Shown: positions 24,131 through 32,335 of the stretch, one piece after another
Layout: every line of letters begins with the position of its first letter
Numbering within the stretch: the first letter of the stretch is position 1
Assembly: GCA_051277005.1 (NCBI GenBank)
Contig: JBNMPS010000011.1
Span: 1 to 33,889, forward strand
Reading direction: 5' to 3'
DNA length: 33,889 nucleotides
Source of the DNA: Dasania sp051277005
Lineage (GTDB): Bacteria; Pseudomonadota; Gammaproteobacteria; Pseudomonadales; Dasaniaceae
Translations under genes and position numbers: made by a program
The notes under the pieces: generated by a model
The model's database searches: none
What the model saw: the letters and a program-made list of their open reading frames with translations, nothing else
What the model was told of the DNA's origin: nothing

Positions 24131-25219
24131 ATGACGGTCTCCGTTCTAATCGTTGATGATTCTAGTTTTTTTCGTGGCCGTTTGAGTCAAATGATTCAAT
24201 CGATCGATGGCCTGAAGGTTATCGGCACTGCTGATAATGGCTTAGAGGCCATAGAGCTCACAAAAAAACTTAAGCCAGATGTTATTACCATGGATTACGA
24301 AATGCCCGTAATGGATGGTATTACCGCTGTGCGTCAAATAATGGCTGAGTGCCCTACGCCCATTTTAATGTTTTCATCCTTAACCTACGAGGGCGCTAGG
24401 GTGACATTGGATTCATTGGAGGCGGGTGCGGTTGATTTTTTACCTAAAAACTTTTCAGAAATTTCGAGTAATTCTACGCAACTAAAAAAACGATTGGCAG
24501 AGTGTATTTTGGACGTCGCCTCGGCGGGTCGTAAAACAGTCAAACCCGCTCCGCCAGCAGCAAGTTTGCCAACAGAATCTTTAGTCCCTACTTCTCCTGT
24601 AGTGCCTAAACCATCTGTAGTGCCTAAACCATCTGTAGCGGCTAAAACCAGTGGTAAAATTAAGTGTAGCCTTGTTGCTATTGGTACTTCAACGGGCGGT
24701 CCTGTTGCCTTACAGCGGGTATTATCATATTTACCTGCAAGTTTCCCTCACCCCATCGTTTTAATTCAGCATATGCCTTCTTCGTTTACCTCAGCATTTG
24801 CTGAGCGTTTAAATACACTCTGCCAGATCACTGTTAAAGAAGCTGTTGATGGTGACAAGCTGCAACCCGGTGTTGCGCTATTAGCCCCAGGAGGCAAACA
24901 GATGATGATATCAACGGGTGGAAGGGTCAAAATACTGCCAGGCGATGAGCGTCTTAACTATAAGCCTTGTGTTGATATCACTTTTGCTTCAGCTGCCAAC
25001 GTTTTTGCCGATAAGGTATTAGCAGTAGTATTAACGGGCATGGGGTCAGATGGTTGTGAAGGTGCAAAATTGTTAAAACAAAAAGGGGCGACCATTTGGG
25101 CGCAAGATGAGAAAAGCTCCGTAATTTACGGTATGCCGATGGCCGTCGCTAAAGCTAACCTCACCGATGAAGTATTGCCGCTGGAAAAAATTGGTCCAAG
25201 ATTAACAGAAGCGATTTAA
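24131..25219 (+). CDS. cheB: Chemotaxis methylesterase CheB
   Basis: CheB demethylates and deamidates chemoreceptors when phosphorylated by CheA. Residues 3-125 are a receiver with D9/D10, phospho-acceptor D55 and K106. Residues about 178-360 are the esterase domain with the catalytic triad: Ser187 in GTSTGG, His214 in LIQHMP and Asp307 in TGMGSDG. A Pro/Val/Lys linker (about 136-175) joins them and contains a perfect short tandem repeat. The ATG follows GAGG with normal spacing. The 362-residue length is typical. motC starts 4 bases after the stop. Confidence 0.97.
   Translation: MTVSVLIVDDSSFFRGRLSQMIQSIDGLKVIGTADNGLEAIELTKKLKPDVITMDYEMPVMDGITAVRQIMAECPTPILMFSSLTYEGARVTLDSLEAGAVDFLPKNFSEISSNSTQLKKRLAECILDVASAGRKTVKPAPPAASLPTESLVPTSPVVPKPSVVPKPSVAAKTSGKIKCSLVAIGTSTGGPVALQRVLSYLPASFPHPIVLIQHMPSSFTSAFAERLNTLCQITVKEAVDGDKLQPGVALLAPGGKQMMISTGGRVKILPGDERLNYKPCVDITFASAANVFADKVLAVVLTGMGSDGCEGAKLLKQKGATIWAQDEKSSVIYGMPMAVAKANLTDEVLPLEKIGPRLTEAI
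24599..24634 (+). repeat. 18-bp perfect tandem repeat in the CheB linker
   Basis: GTAGTGCCTAAACCATCT occurs twice in direct succession (24599-24616, 24617-24634), followed by a partial third copy starting GTAGCGGCTAAA. It encodes VVPKPS twice, lengthening the inter-domain linker. The identical DNA copies indicate a recent duplication. Confidence 0.95.
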
Positions 25220-25222
25220 TAC

Positions 25223-25966
25223 ATGGATTTACTCAGTATATTTGGGGTCATCCTCGGGTTTGTTGCCATTCTTGGCGGTAATTATTTAGAGGGAGGCTCT
25301 TTATCCGCACTCGTTAATTTGCCAGCAGCATTCATTGTTATTGGTGGTACTTGTGCTGCTGCCATGCTGCAAACTCCGTGGTCTGCTCTTAAATTTGCTT
25401 TTGCCAAGCTAGGTCATGTTTTTTCTCCGCCTGAATTTGGTTTTAAGAAGGCCATAAAAAACATTATTGGATGGTCAGCAACAGCAAGAAAAGATGGTTT
25501 GTTAGGCTTAGAGGATATCGCTGAAAATGAGCCTGATTTATTTGCTCGTAAGGGACTGCAACTGTTAGTTGATGGCAGTGAGCCTGAAAATATTCGTAGC
25601 GTACTTGAAGTTGAAACAATCGTTATAGAGCAACGCGATATTGATGCGTCAAAATTTTATGAAAGTATGGGCGGTTATTCACCGACTATCGGCATTATTG
25701 GTGCGGTCATGGGTTTGATTCATGTTATGGGGAATTTGGCAGACCCCAGTAAGTTAGGTGCTGGTATAGCCGTTGCTTTTGTAGCCACTATTTATGGCGT
25801 AGCGTTTGCCAATTTATTATTATTGCCTATAGCCAATAAGTTACGTGCACTTGCTAGAAGCCAAGCACAATATCGTGAACTAATCATCGAAGGTATTATT
25901 TCGATCGCTGAGGGCGAAAATCCCCGAGCTATTGAATTAAAACTAGATGGTTATCTTCGTAGTTAA
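25223..25966 (+). CDS. motC: Flagellar stator protein MotC (MotA/PomA family)
   Basis: MotC is the MotA-like ring subunit of the MotC/MotD stator. The 247-residue protein has the MotA family layout: two N-terminal membrane helices, a cytoplasmic loop of about 110 residues and two C-terminal helices including GGYSPTIGIIGAVMGLIHVM and an AVAFVATIYGVAFANLLLLP segment with the conserved helix-4 Tyr/Gly pattern. It is immediately followed by motD, and both stand between cheB and parC exactly as in Pseudomonas, where MotCD is the second stator used on surfaces and in viscous media. Confidence 0.95.
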   Translation: MDLLSIFGVILGFVAILGGNYLEGGSLSALVNLPAAFIVIGGTCAAAMLQTPWSALKFAFAKLGHVFSPPEFGFKKAIKNIIGWSATARKDGLLGLEDIAENEPDLFARKGLQLLVDGSEPENIRSVLEVETIVIEQRDIDASKFYESMGGYSPTIGIIGAVMGLIHVMGNLADPSKLGAGIAVAFVATIYGVAFANLLLLPIANKLRALARSQAQYRELIIEGIISIAEGENPRAIELKLDGYLRS

Positions 25967-25979
25967 CGGGTGACTGTTT

Positions 25980-26915
25980 ATGCCCAGGCAAGTTGTAGAA
26001 GATAATGTTCATCACGATCGTTGGCTGGTTTCTTATGCCGATTTCATTACCCTTTTGTTCGCGTTTTTTGTGGTGATGTATTCTATATCGCAGGTCAATG
26101 AAACGAAATACCGTGTACTGTCTAATACCTTAACCAAAACCTTCAATAATGAAGAAAGTTTAAGTTTAGATCCTTTTCAATTAGGCGAGCCTGCATTAAA
26201 AAGCAATGTTAACCTAATCGATTTGGAAGCCATGGCTTTAAAAAATAGCGAAGGTGAAGCTGAGGGCGAGGGCGGCGGTGAAGATGAAGGTGAATTACCT
26301 GAGCAATTCCACAAAATCACCGAAAAGATTGAAGAGGTATTTGGTGACCTTTTGGATACAAAAATGATCCATCTGCAAGGTAATGAAGAATGGCTGTCAG
26401 TTGAACTTAGCTCTGCGCTACTGTTTGAAAGTGGCGATGCCCGTTTAAGTGTACCTGCGCTAGAGTTGCTGGCAGAAATAGCCGCTATCATTAAAGGTTC
26501 TACAAATCCTATTCGAGTTGAGGGCTTTACTGATAATCAACCTATTAATAATGAGTTTTTCGCGTCTAACTGGGAGCTTTCAGCCGCTCGTGCGTCAGCT
26601 GTTGTGCGTTTATTTATAGAGGAGGGCGTTGAGCCTACCCGAATGGCAGCAATTGGTTATGGTGAGCATCAACCGGTTGTAGAAAACGATACAGACGAAG
26701 GTCGCAAAAAAAATCGTCGTGTTGTTCTCATGATATCTAAAACTGCACAACTTCGCCCAATATTACCTGAAGTCGCTTTAGAGGAAGATTTTTCCGCGCC
26801 AGAATTAGCTGTACCTATAGTTTCGCCTGTCGAAGATGACCTTCAAGGCGTAAAGACTATCGAGCTTGACGGTGGAGGCCTATTGTTTACTCGAGATCTC
26901 TCAGTAGACGAGTAA
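25980..26915 (+). CDS. motD: Flagellar stator protein MotD (MotB family)
   Basis: MotD is the MotB-like peptidoglycan-anchored stator subunit. Asp21 in WLVSYADFITLLFAFF is the proton-carrying residue at the start of the single membrane helix. A periplasmic linker follows, with a Gly/Glu run at about residues 90-108 (GEAEGEGGGEDEGE), then an OmpA/MotB peptidoglycan-binding domain (about 145-255) with VEGFTDNQPI, NWELSAARA and GYGEHQPV. The 311-residue length includes an acidic C-terminal tail. The ATG is 13 bases after the motC stop. A sigma-54 element for parC begins soon after its stop codon. Confidence 0.96.
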   Translation: MPRQVVEDNVHHDRWLVSYADFITLLFAFFVVMYSISQVNETKYRVLSNTLTKTFNNEESLSLDPFQLGEPALKSNVNLIDLEAMALKNSEGEAEGEGGGEDEGELPEQFHKITEKIEEVFGDLLDTKMIHLQGNEEWLSVELSSALLFESGDARLSVPALELLAEIAAIIKGSTNPIRVEGFTDNQPINNEFFASNWELSAARASAVVRLFIEEGVEPTRMAAIGYGEHQPVVENDTDEGRKKNRRVVLMISKTAQLRPILPEVALEEDFSAPELAVPIVSPVEDDLQGVKTIELDGGGLLFTRDLSVDE

Positions 26916-26937
26916 TAGAGGCTATATTTATATAATT

Positions 26938-26953
26938 TGGCAAGGTAATTGCT
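26938..26953 (+). promoter_or_regulatory. Sigma-54 promoter for parC-parP
   Basis: TGGCAAGGTAATTGCT differs from TGGCACG-N4-TTGCT at one base only, with GG at 26939-26940 and GC at 26951-26952. It lies 22 bases after the motD stop and about 96 bases upstream of the parC ATG. Confidence 0.88.
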
Positions 26954-26988
26954 TTATATCTAATGCAAAAGAAAAAAGGGCTATAAGA

Positions 26989-27002
26989 AACAATAAATTG
27001 AC
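26989..27002 (+). promoter_or_regulatory. FleQ-box-like sequence in the parC leader
   Basis: AACAATAAATTGAC matches 12 of 14 positions of the Pseudomonas FleQ binding sequence GTCAATAAATTGAC. It lies about 26-39 bases downstream of the transcription start expected from the sigma-54 element, similar to FleQ sites known downstream of the start at flhA, fliE and fliL in P. aeruginosa. The fleQ gene is outside the window. Confidence 0.5.
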
Positions 27003-27048
27003 GGGTTTTAGCATTTTTGTGCCTGTGTTGGATTTTTGAGGAAGTTTT

Positions 27049-27831
27049 ATGCGAGTTTGGGCGGTGGCTAACCAAAAAGGTGGTGTGGGTAAAACAACCA
27101 CGGCGGTTTCCTTGGGAGGCATATTGGCTGAGCGTGGTCAGCGCGTACTGTTATTGGATTTAGATCCCCATGGCTCTATGACCAGCTATTTTGGTTATGA
27201 TCCAGATTCCCTGACAAATAGTAGTTTTAACCTTTTTGCTGATCAAGAGCCTAGTTCTGAGGCTATAAAAAACCTGTTATTAACCACTCAATGTGAAGGC
27301 TTATCGCTGTTACCCAGTAGTATGGCTTTAGCAACCGTTGAGCGTAGAGCTGCGGTTGAGGGTATGGGTCTGAAGATATCTAGGGCTTTAAGTAAAGTCT
27401 GGGATCAATTTGATTATGTCTTAATTGATAGCCCGCCAGTATTAGGTGCATTAATGATTAATGCGTTGGCAGCCTCTGAGCGTTTACTCGTGCCGGTGCA
27501 AACGGAGTTTCTTGCTCTTAAAGGTTTAGAGAGAATGATTCGCACCATCAAAATGGTGACAACTTCATTGAAAAAAGATCTCAATTATACCGTAATACCA
27601 ACCATGTATGACCGACGTACGCAGGCCTCTGTTGGGGCGTTGAGGGAGCTTAGAAATACCTATCAAGACACTATATGGGCTGCCATGGTGCCTGTTGATA
27701 CTAAAATACGAGATGCCAGCCGATATGGTAAGCCTCTATCCCAATATTCACCCGATTCCCGTGGTTCAGCAGCATACAGGTCATTGTTAAAATACCTGTT
27801 GTCCATGCAAGATCAGTCACCAACGACTTAA
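27049..27831 (+). CDS. parC: ParA-family ATPase ParC, polar positioning of chemotaxis arrays
   Basis: A 260-residue ParA/MinD-like ATPase with deviant Walker A KGGVGKTT at residues 10-17, the LLDLDPHGS Walker A' region and LIDSPPVLG Walker B. Chromosomal ParA proteins partition DNA, but this copy sits between motD and a CheW-domain gene, the position of ParC in Vibrio and of its homologue in Pseudomonas. There it localises chemotaxis arrays to the pole together with ParP. No ParB partner is encoded beside it. The ATG has a GAGGAAG ribosome-binding site. It has its own sigma-54 element. Confidence 0.93.
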   Translation: MRVWAVANQKGGVGKTTTAVSLGGILAERGQRVLLLDLDPHGSMTSYFGYDPDSLTNSSFNLFADQEPSSEAIKNLLLTTQCEGLSLLPSSMALATVERRAAVEGMGLKISRALSKVWDQFDYVLIDSPPVLGALMINALAASERLLVPVQTEFLALKGLERMIRTIKMVTTSLKKDLNYTVIPTMYDRRTQASVGALRELRNTYQDTIWAAMVPVDTKIRDASRYGKPLSQYSPDSRGSAAYRSLLKYLLSMQDQSPTT

Positions 27832-27870
27832 GCTGAATGAGTTGTTGATGATTAATCTAGGTGCTTTTTG

Positions 27871-29049
<1,179 letters not shown>

Positions 29050-29119
29050 GTATTTTCAGCGATTGTATGTATAGAAGGCAGTCGTTAAAATATATCAGAT
29101 AAAACAATAAGCTAAGGGC

Positions 29120-29135
29120 TGGCACAGTTAGTGCT
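29120..29135 (+). promoter_or_regulatory. Sigma-54 promoter for cheW
   Basis: TGGCACAGTTAGTGCT carries the full TGGCAC -24 block and a GTGCT -12 block with GG at 29121-29122 and GC at 29133-29134, exact 10-base spacing. It lies in the 183-base gap between parP and cheW, about 98 bases upstream of the cheW ATG. Confidence 0.8.
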
Positions 29136-29232
29136 ATGCTCTATAGTAATAGTTACACAATAGTTTTTTTTGACGCCTCTACAGAGAAAGTAGTAGGCAG
29201 ATAACTTTTAGATTAATTCAAGGGTTTAATTC

Positions 29233-29709
29233 ATGGCCAATGCAGATAAAAACGCAGACGATCCAGTCTTACAGTGGGTAACATTTAAGTTAGATGGTGA
29301 AACCTACGGTATTAATGTAATGCAGGTACAAGAGGTATTACGGCATACCGAGATCGCAGCTGTGCCAGGTGCCCCTGCCTATGTTCTCGGTATTATTAAT
29401 CTGCGTGGTAACGTTGTTACTGTTATCGATACTCGTCACCGCTTTGGTTTAACTTCTGCCGAAGTCACTGATCAAACTCGTATCGTTATCATCGAATCCG
29501 AAATGCATGTTGTCGGTATCATGGTGGATGCAGTTGCCGAGGTTGTTTACTTACGTGAGTCAGAAATTGAAACAGCTCCTAATGTTGGCAACGAAGAAAG
29601 TGCCAAATTTATTCAGGGCGTATGTAACAAAAACGATCAATTACTCATATTAGTTGAACTCGATAAATTGCTAACTGATCACCAGTGGTCAGAAGTCGAA
29701 GAGATATAA
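29233..29709 (+). CDS. cheW: Chemotaxis coupling protein CheW
   Basis: CheW links receptors to CheA in the chemosensory array. The 158 residues are a single CheW domain with LQWVTFKLDGETYGINVMQV, the receptor-binding segment LGIINLRGNVVTVIDTRHRF and a VGIMVDAVAEVVYL strand. Length is normal for the Pseudomonas type. It follows parP after 183 bases containing a sigma-54 element, and precedes the DUF2802 gene by 25 bases. Confidence 0.98.
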   Translation: MANADKNADDPVLQWVTFKLDGETYGINVMQVQEVLRHTEIAAVPGAPAYVLGIINLRGNVVTVIDTRHRFGLTSAEVTDQTRIVIIESEMHVVGIMVDAVAEVVYLRESEIETAPNVGNEESAKFIQGVCNKNDQLLILVELDKLLTDHQWSEVEEI

Positions 29710-29734
29710 TCCAAAGCTTTAAGAGAGAATTATT

Positions 29735-30115
29735 ATGTTAGTTTGGGCAGCTTTTTTTGTACTTGCCGCTTTTTCAGTGGGTGTTTCAAGCTATGCTATT
29801 AATAATCGCAAAAAGCTTGAGCTAATAGAGACACAGCTTGTTGATAAAATTGCTCTACTTACTCGTGAATTAGATACCGTTAATGGTGGCGCTATTGGTG
29901 TCGGCCAAAACTTAATTAACATTGAGAAAAAACTCAATATCGCCATTGCTGGGCAAGAACTTTTACAGGCAAGTGCAGAGCATCAACCTTATGGCCAGGC
30001 TGAAATGCTAGCCAGTCAAGGCGTTGATCCTGGTCAGCTAGCGGAGCGTTTTGGTTTGTCAGAATCTGAAGCGCAGTTAATGAGTCTGTTGCAGCAACGC
30101 ACCTCGACGCATTAA
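29735..30115 (+). CDS. DUF2802 membrane-anchored protein of the chemotaxis cluster
   Basis: A 126-residue protein with one N-terminal membrane helix (MLVWAAFFVLAAFSVGVSSYA), a short coiled-coil stretch (about 28-70) and a C-terminal helix-turn-helix-like segment (YGQAEMLASQGVDPGQLAERFGLSES in two blocks). This is the pattern of the DUF2802 family, found after cheW in Pseudomonas and relatives. No function is established that I know of. It ends the flagellar-chemotaxis locus: a strong intrinsic terminator follows 20 bases after the stop. Confidence 0.85.
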   Translation: MLVWAAFFVLAAFSVGVSSYAINNRKKLELIETQLVDKIALLTRELDTVNGGAIGVGQNLINIEKKLNIAIAGQELLQASAEHQPYGQAEMLASQGVDPGQLAERFGLSESEAQLMSLLQQRTSTH

Positions 30116-30135
30116 TCTTCATATCGAATTAAATC

Positions 30136-30161
30136 AAAACCCGGCGCTGCCGGGTTTTTTT
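30136..30161 (+). terminator. Strong intrinsic terminator ending the chemotaxis locus
   Basis: A perfect GC-rich hairpin (AACCCGGC, loop GCT, GCCGGGTT) is followed by a run of seven T. It starts 20 bases after the DUF2802 stop and separates the flagellar/chemotaxis locus from the accessory genes. Confidence 0.95.
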
Positions 30162-30267
30162 ATGATGGTTAAAAACGTACCTATTATCCAAATCTAAGAG
30201 TCATGTTAGAAGCCTTCTTCGAGTATTATCCAATGACAGACGTTAACTATGGCCCATAACCCATTTA

Positions 30268-30783
30268 ATGGGTGAATGGCGGGGAGATAAAGGTGTGGAT
30301 GTTGCACCTGAACCCAGTAGTCCAGAAAACACACCATACCATGAGACGATGACCTTTACGGCAGTTGGCACGGCTAATAATGCAGAGCAACAAACCTTAG
30401 TAGCATTACAATATTTACAAGTAGTGAAGCGTCAATCTGATGGACAGGTGTTTCACCATCAAGCGGGCTATTGGATGTGGGATGACGCGGAGCAAACCGT
30501 TATGCAGTCATTAACCATCCCCAGGTCGGTGGCACTACTCGCTGGCGGCAAGTGCGAGCAGTACGGAGAGAGTATCGTGTCAAGCGTTAAATCTTCTACT
30601 GACGATAATGATTGGAGTATTGTGCAATCACCTTTTATGAACAATAACGCCAAAACTATGAGCTATAAACATGCCCTTACGGTAATGGGCGATAGCTTGT
30701 CTTACCATCAAATAATGCTACTCGATATCTATGGTAAAGAATTCGAGCATACGGATAGTAATTGCTTGCAACGAATTAAATAG
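30268..30783 (+). CDS. Heme-binding beta-barrel (nitrobindin/FABP-like) family protein, N terminus apparently frameshifted
   Basis: The 171-residue product resembles the bacterial heme-binding beta-barrel (THAP4/nitrobindin-like) family: GEWRGDKGVDVAPEP near the start, YHETMTFTAVG, a GYWMWDD strand and SLTIPRSVALLAGG. Members usually begin with a short segment ending GP-L/I-xx-L-x-G-x-W. Here that segment, MTDVNYGP from an ATG at 30233, is in another frame and hits a stop at 30257, while the bases just before 30268 read ITHL in the gene's own frame. One missing base around 30252-30257 explains this. No ribosome-binding site precedes the ATG at 30268. It is either a sequencing deletion, a broken gene, or a gene rescued by the internal ATG. 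Family call is from memory of the consensus. Confidence 0.65.
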   Translation: MGEWRGDKGVDVAPEPSSPENTPYHETMTFTAVGTANNAEQQTLVALQYLQVVKRQSDGQVFHHQAGYWMWDDAEQTVMQSLTIPRSVALLAGGKCEQYGESIVSSVKSSTDDNDWSIVQSPFMNNNAKTMSYKHALTVMGDSLSYHQIMLLDIYGKEFEHTDSNCLQRIK

Positions 30784-31105
30784 GCCGCCGTTACTAGCCT
30801 TTAAATAGCGCGATGGCATTAATAGGTAGGAATATATGTCGTATTTGTTATGGAGCCTTGACCACGATGAACCGGCAGTAGAGGGGATCAGCAACAGGCG
30901 AAGGTAGCACCTGCCCCCCCTACGTGCTGCTTAAATGTTCTAGCTCCATAGGGCCCAGATGGCAGTTGCTACAGGCAACTTTGATACATCTGGGGGGGGT
31001 AGGTCTATCAAGGTATGTGCTGGATTTAAGTCAGTATTCTTTCTTAGGTTTATAACATGAAGCAGTGACTAACTAGCTCAGGGGGAGTACATTTTATTTA
31101 TGTGG
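30784..31105. other. 322-base non-coding stretch between convergent genes, rich in inverted repeats
   Basis: No convincing gene. Inverted repeats lie at TATGGAGC 30849-30856 with GCTCCATA 30943-30950; GTAGCAC 30904-30910 with GTGCTGC 30924-30930; CCCAGATG 30954-30961 with CATCTGGG 30987-30994, enclosing AGTTGC 30964-30969 with GCAACT 30975-30980. As an alternative, ACCTGCCCCCCC 30909-30920 can pair with GGGGGGGTAGGT 30993-31004. The stretch follows the end of the rightward heme-binding gene and the end of the leftward lipoprotein gene, so it is no gene's leader. It may be a structured RNA or a relic of a mobile element; I cannot name its family. Confidence 0.6.
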
Positions 31106-31118
31106 CTAGTTGGTTACT
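31064..31118. terminator. Long hairpin at the 3' end of the Ig-like lipoprotein gene
   Basis: AGTGACTAACTAGC (31064-31077) pairs over all 14 positions, with two G-U wobbles, with GCTAGTTGGTTACT (31105-31118). The right arm includes the last codons and stop of the leftward lipoprotein gene. Neither side has a long T run, so it may act as an RNA-stability or attenuating hairpin rather than a classical terminator. Confidence 0.5.
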
Positions 31119-32335
31119 TTAATGATTATTTCAGCTAATTCATCATTATGATCAGCTTTTATTTTTGTCTCGCCAGTGGCCGTTATAGTTACAAGTCCAG
31201 TAGAGCTTACGGTAGCTGATGTACCGCTTATGACTTTACTCACAAACCAAGCGGAATCTTCGGTAACAATCTCGGTGCTATCATCAGAATAGGTGACTTC
31301 CGCTATTAATTGTACTTGCTTATCTTCGCTGCCAAGAAGTATTTGAATGATACTTGCCCCTTCGTTAATACTTAGCTCTGTGATAGTTTTTGCTTCATTG
31401 ACGCTAACATCAATTGTCCCAGAAATATCATTGCAGCTTGCACCAATAGTAATAATCCCGGTATCGGTATTAGTGGTTAGGAACCCCTTAGTATTGGTTG
31501 AATTTGAAATGATGGCTACATCAGTTTCATTTTGATCGGTGTCCGTTACTACCCAGTTTACTGTTGCCGTAATATCTAGATCATCGCCATCATTATACGT
31601 GCCTGTAGCAGTGTACTGTTGGTCATCATTACCAAGCATGGTATCGTTTTCTGGAGTCAGAGTGATCATGGATAATGTGTCAATAATAGAAATATTGACC
31701 GGATCGGACGTTATTGTATTTTTAGCCGCCGTTATAATAATATTCCCCGGAGTTAATGCGGTTAATATCCCCTCATTATTAATAGTGGCGATAGTATTAT
31801 CCTCACTAATCCAGTCAACAGAATGAGTCAAATCACGAGTGGTTGAATCAATAAACAAACCTGATGCTGTAAATTGAGTCGTATTAGAGCAAACGGCTAC
31901 CGATTGCACTGAAGTACTGATTATTAAGCTATTTAACTCGGCCGAGGAGACAGTCAGTTCGGTTGAGCTACTGAGGTCAGATAATGTGGCCGTTATGATG
32001 ATTGTACCAGCGTCATGACTGGTTAATAACCCTGAGCCCGTGAACGTTGCAACGCTAGTATTGGATGAATGCCACGTTACCTCTTCGCTGATATCTTGGG
32101 TGGCTTCTTGGCCAGGTATTGTAGCAAAGGCGCTATATTGCTGGATTTCACCGGCTCCAATAACATTATTAGTTGCCTCTATTTCGAAAGATTCAATCTT
32201 ATTACTGGCCACAAATGTCGTTTCATTAAATTGGGTTGCATCTCCTTCGCACCCTTGTATGAGGAGGCAGAATACAGACACTGTAAAAACACCCATACAA
32301 TGCCTGCTAATATTGCCTATCGCATTAGAATTCAT
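31106..32335 (-). CDS. Putative lipoprotein with four bacterial Ig-like (BIG2-type) domains
   Basis: A 409-residue protein with a basic N terminus, a hydrophobic segment and a lipobox-like IQGC whose Cys29 would be lipidated; Glu follows the Cys, so there is no inner-membrane retention signal of the Asp type. Four Ig-like units follow, at about residues 47-130, 134-217, 222-313 and 318-408, each showing the BIG2 pattern (TWHSSNTSVATFTGSGLLT, then GTIIITA). Such proteins are usually surface-exposed and often adhesive, but no ligand can be read from the sequence. Its start overlaps the stop of the upstream barrel gene by 11 bases, so the two are cotranscribed and probably act together at the outer membrane. 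Confidence 0.8.
   Translation of the reverse strand: MNSNAIGNISRHCMGVFTVSVFCLLIQGCEGDATQFNETTFVASNKIESFEIEATNNVIGAGEIQQYSAFATIPGQEATQDISEEVTWHSSNTSVATFTGSGLLTSHDAGTIIITATLSDLSSSTELTVSSAELNSLIISTSVQSVAVCSNTTQFTASGLFIDSTTRDLTHSVDWISEDNTIATINNEGILTALTPGNIIITAAKNTITSDPVNISIIDTLSMITLTPENDTMLGNDDQQYTATGTYNDGDDLDITATVNWVVTDTDQNETDVAIISNSTNTKGFLTTNTDTGIITIGASCNDISGTIDVSVNEAKTITELSINEGASIIQILLGSEDKQVQLIAEVTYSDDSTEIVTEDSAWFVSKVISGTSATVSSTGLVTITATGETKIKADHNDELAEIIIKVTN

Noticed and set aside
30845..31013. Integron attC site in the structured gap
   Set aside because: A TTGTTA-like sequence starts the element, but there is no matching pair of RYYYAAC/GTTRRRY core sites and no integrase or cassette array.
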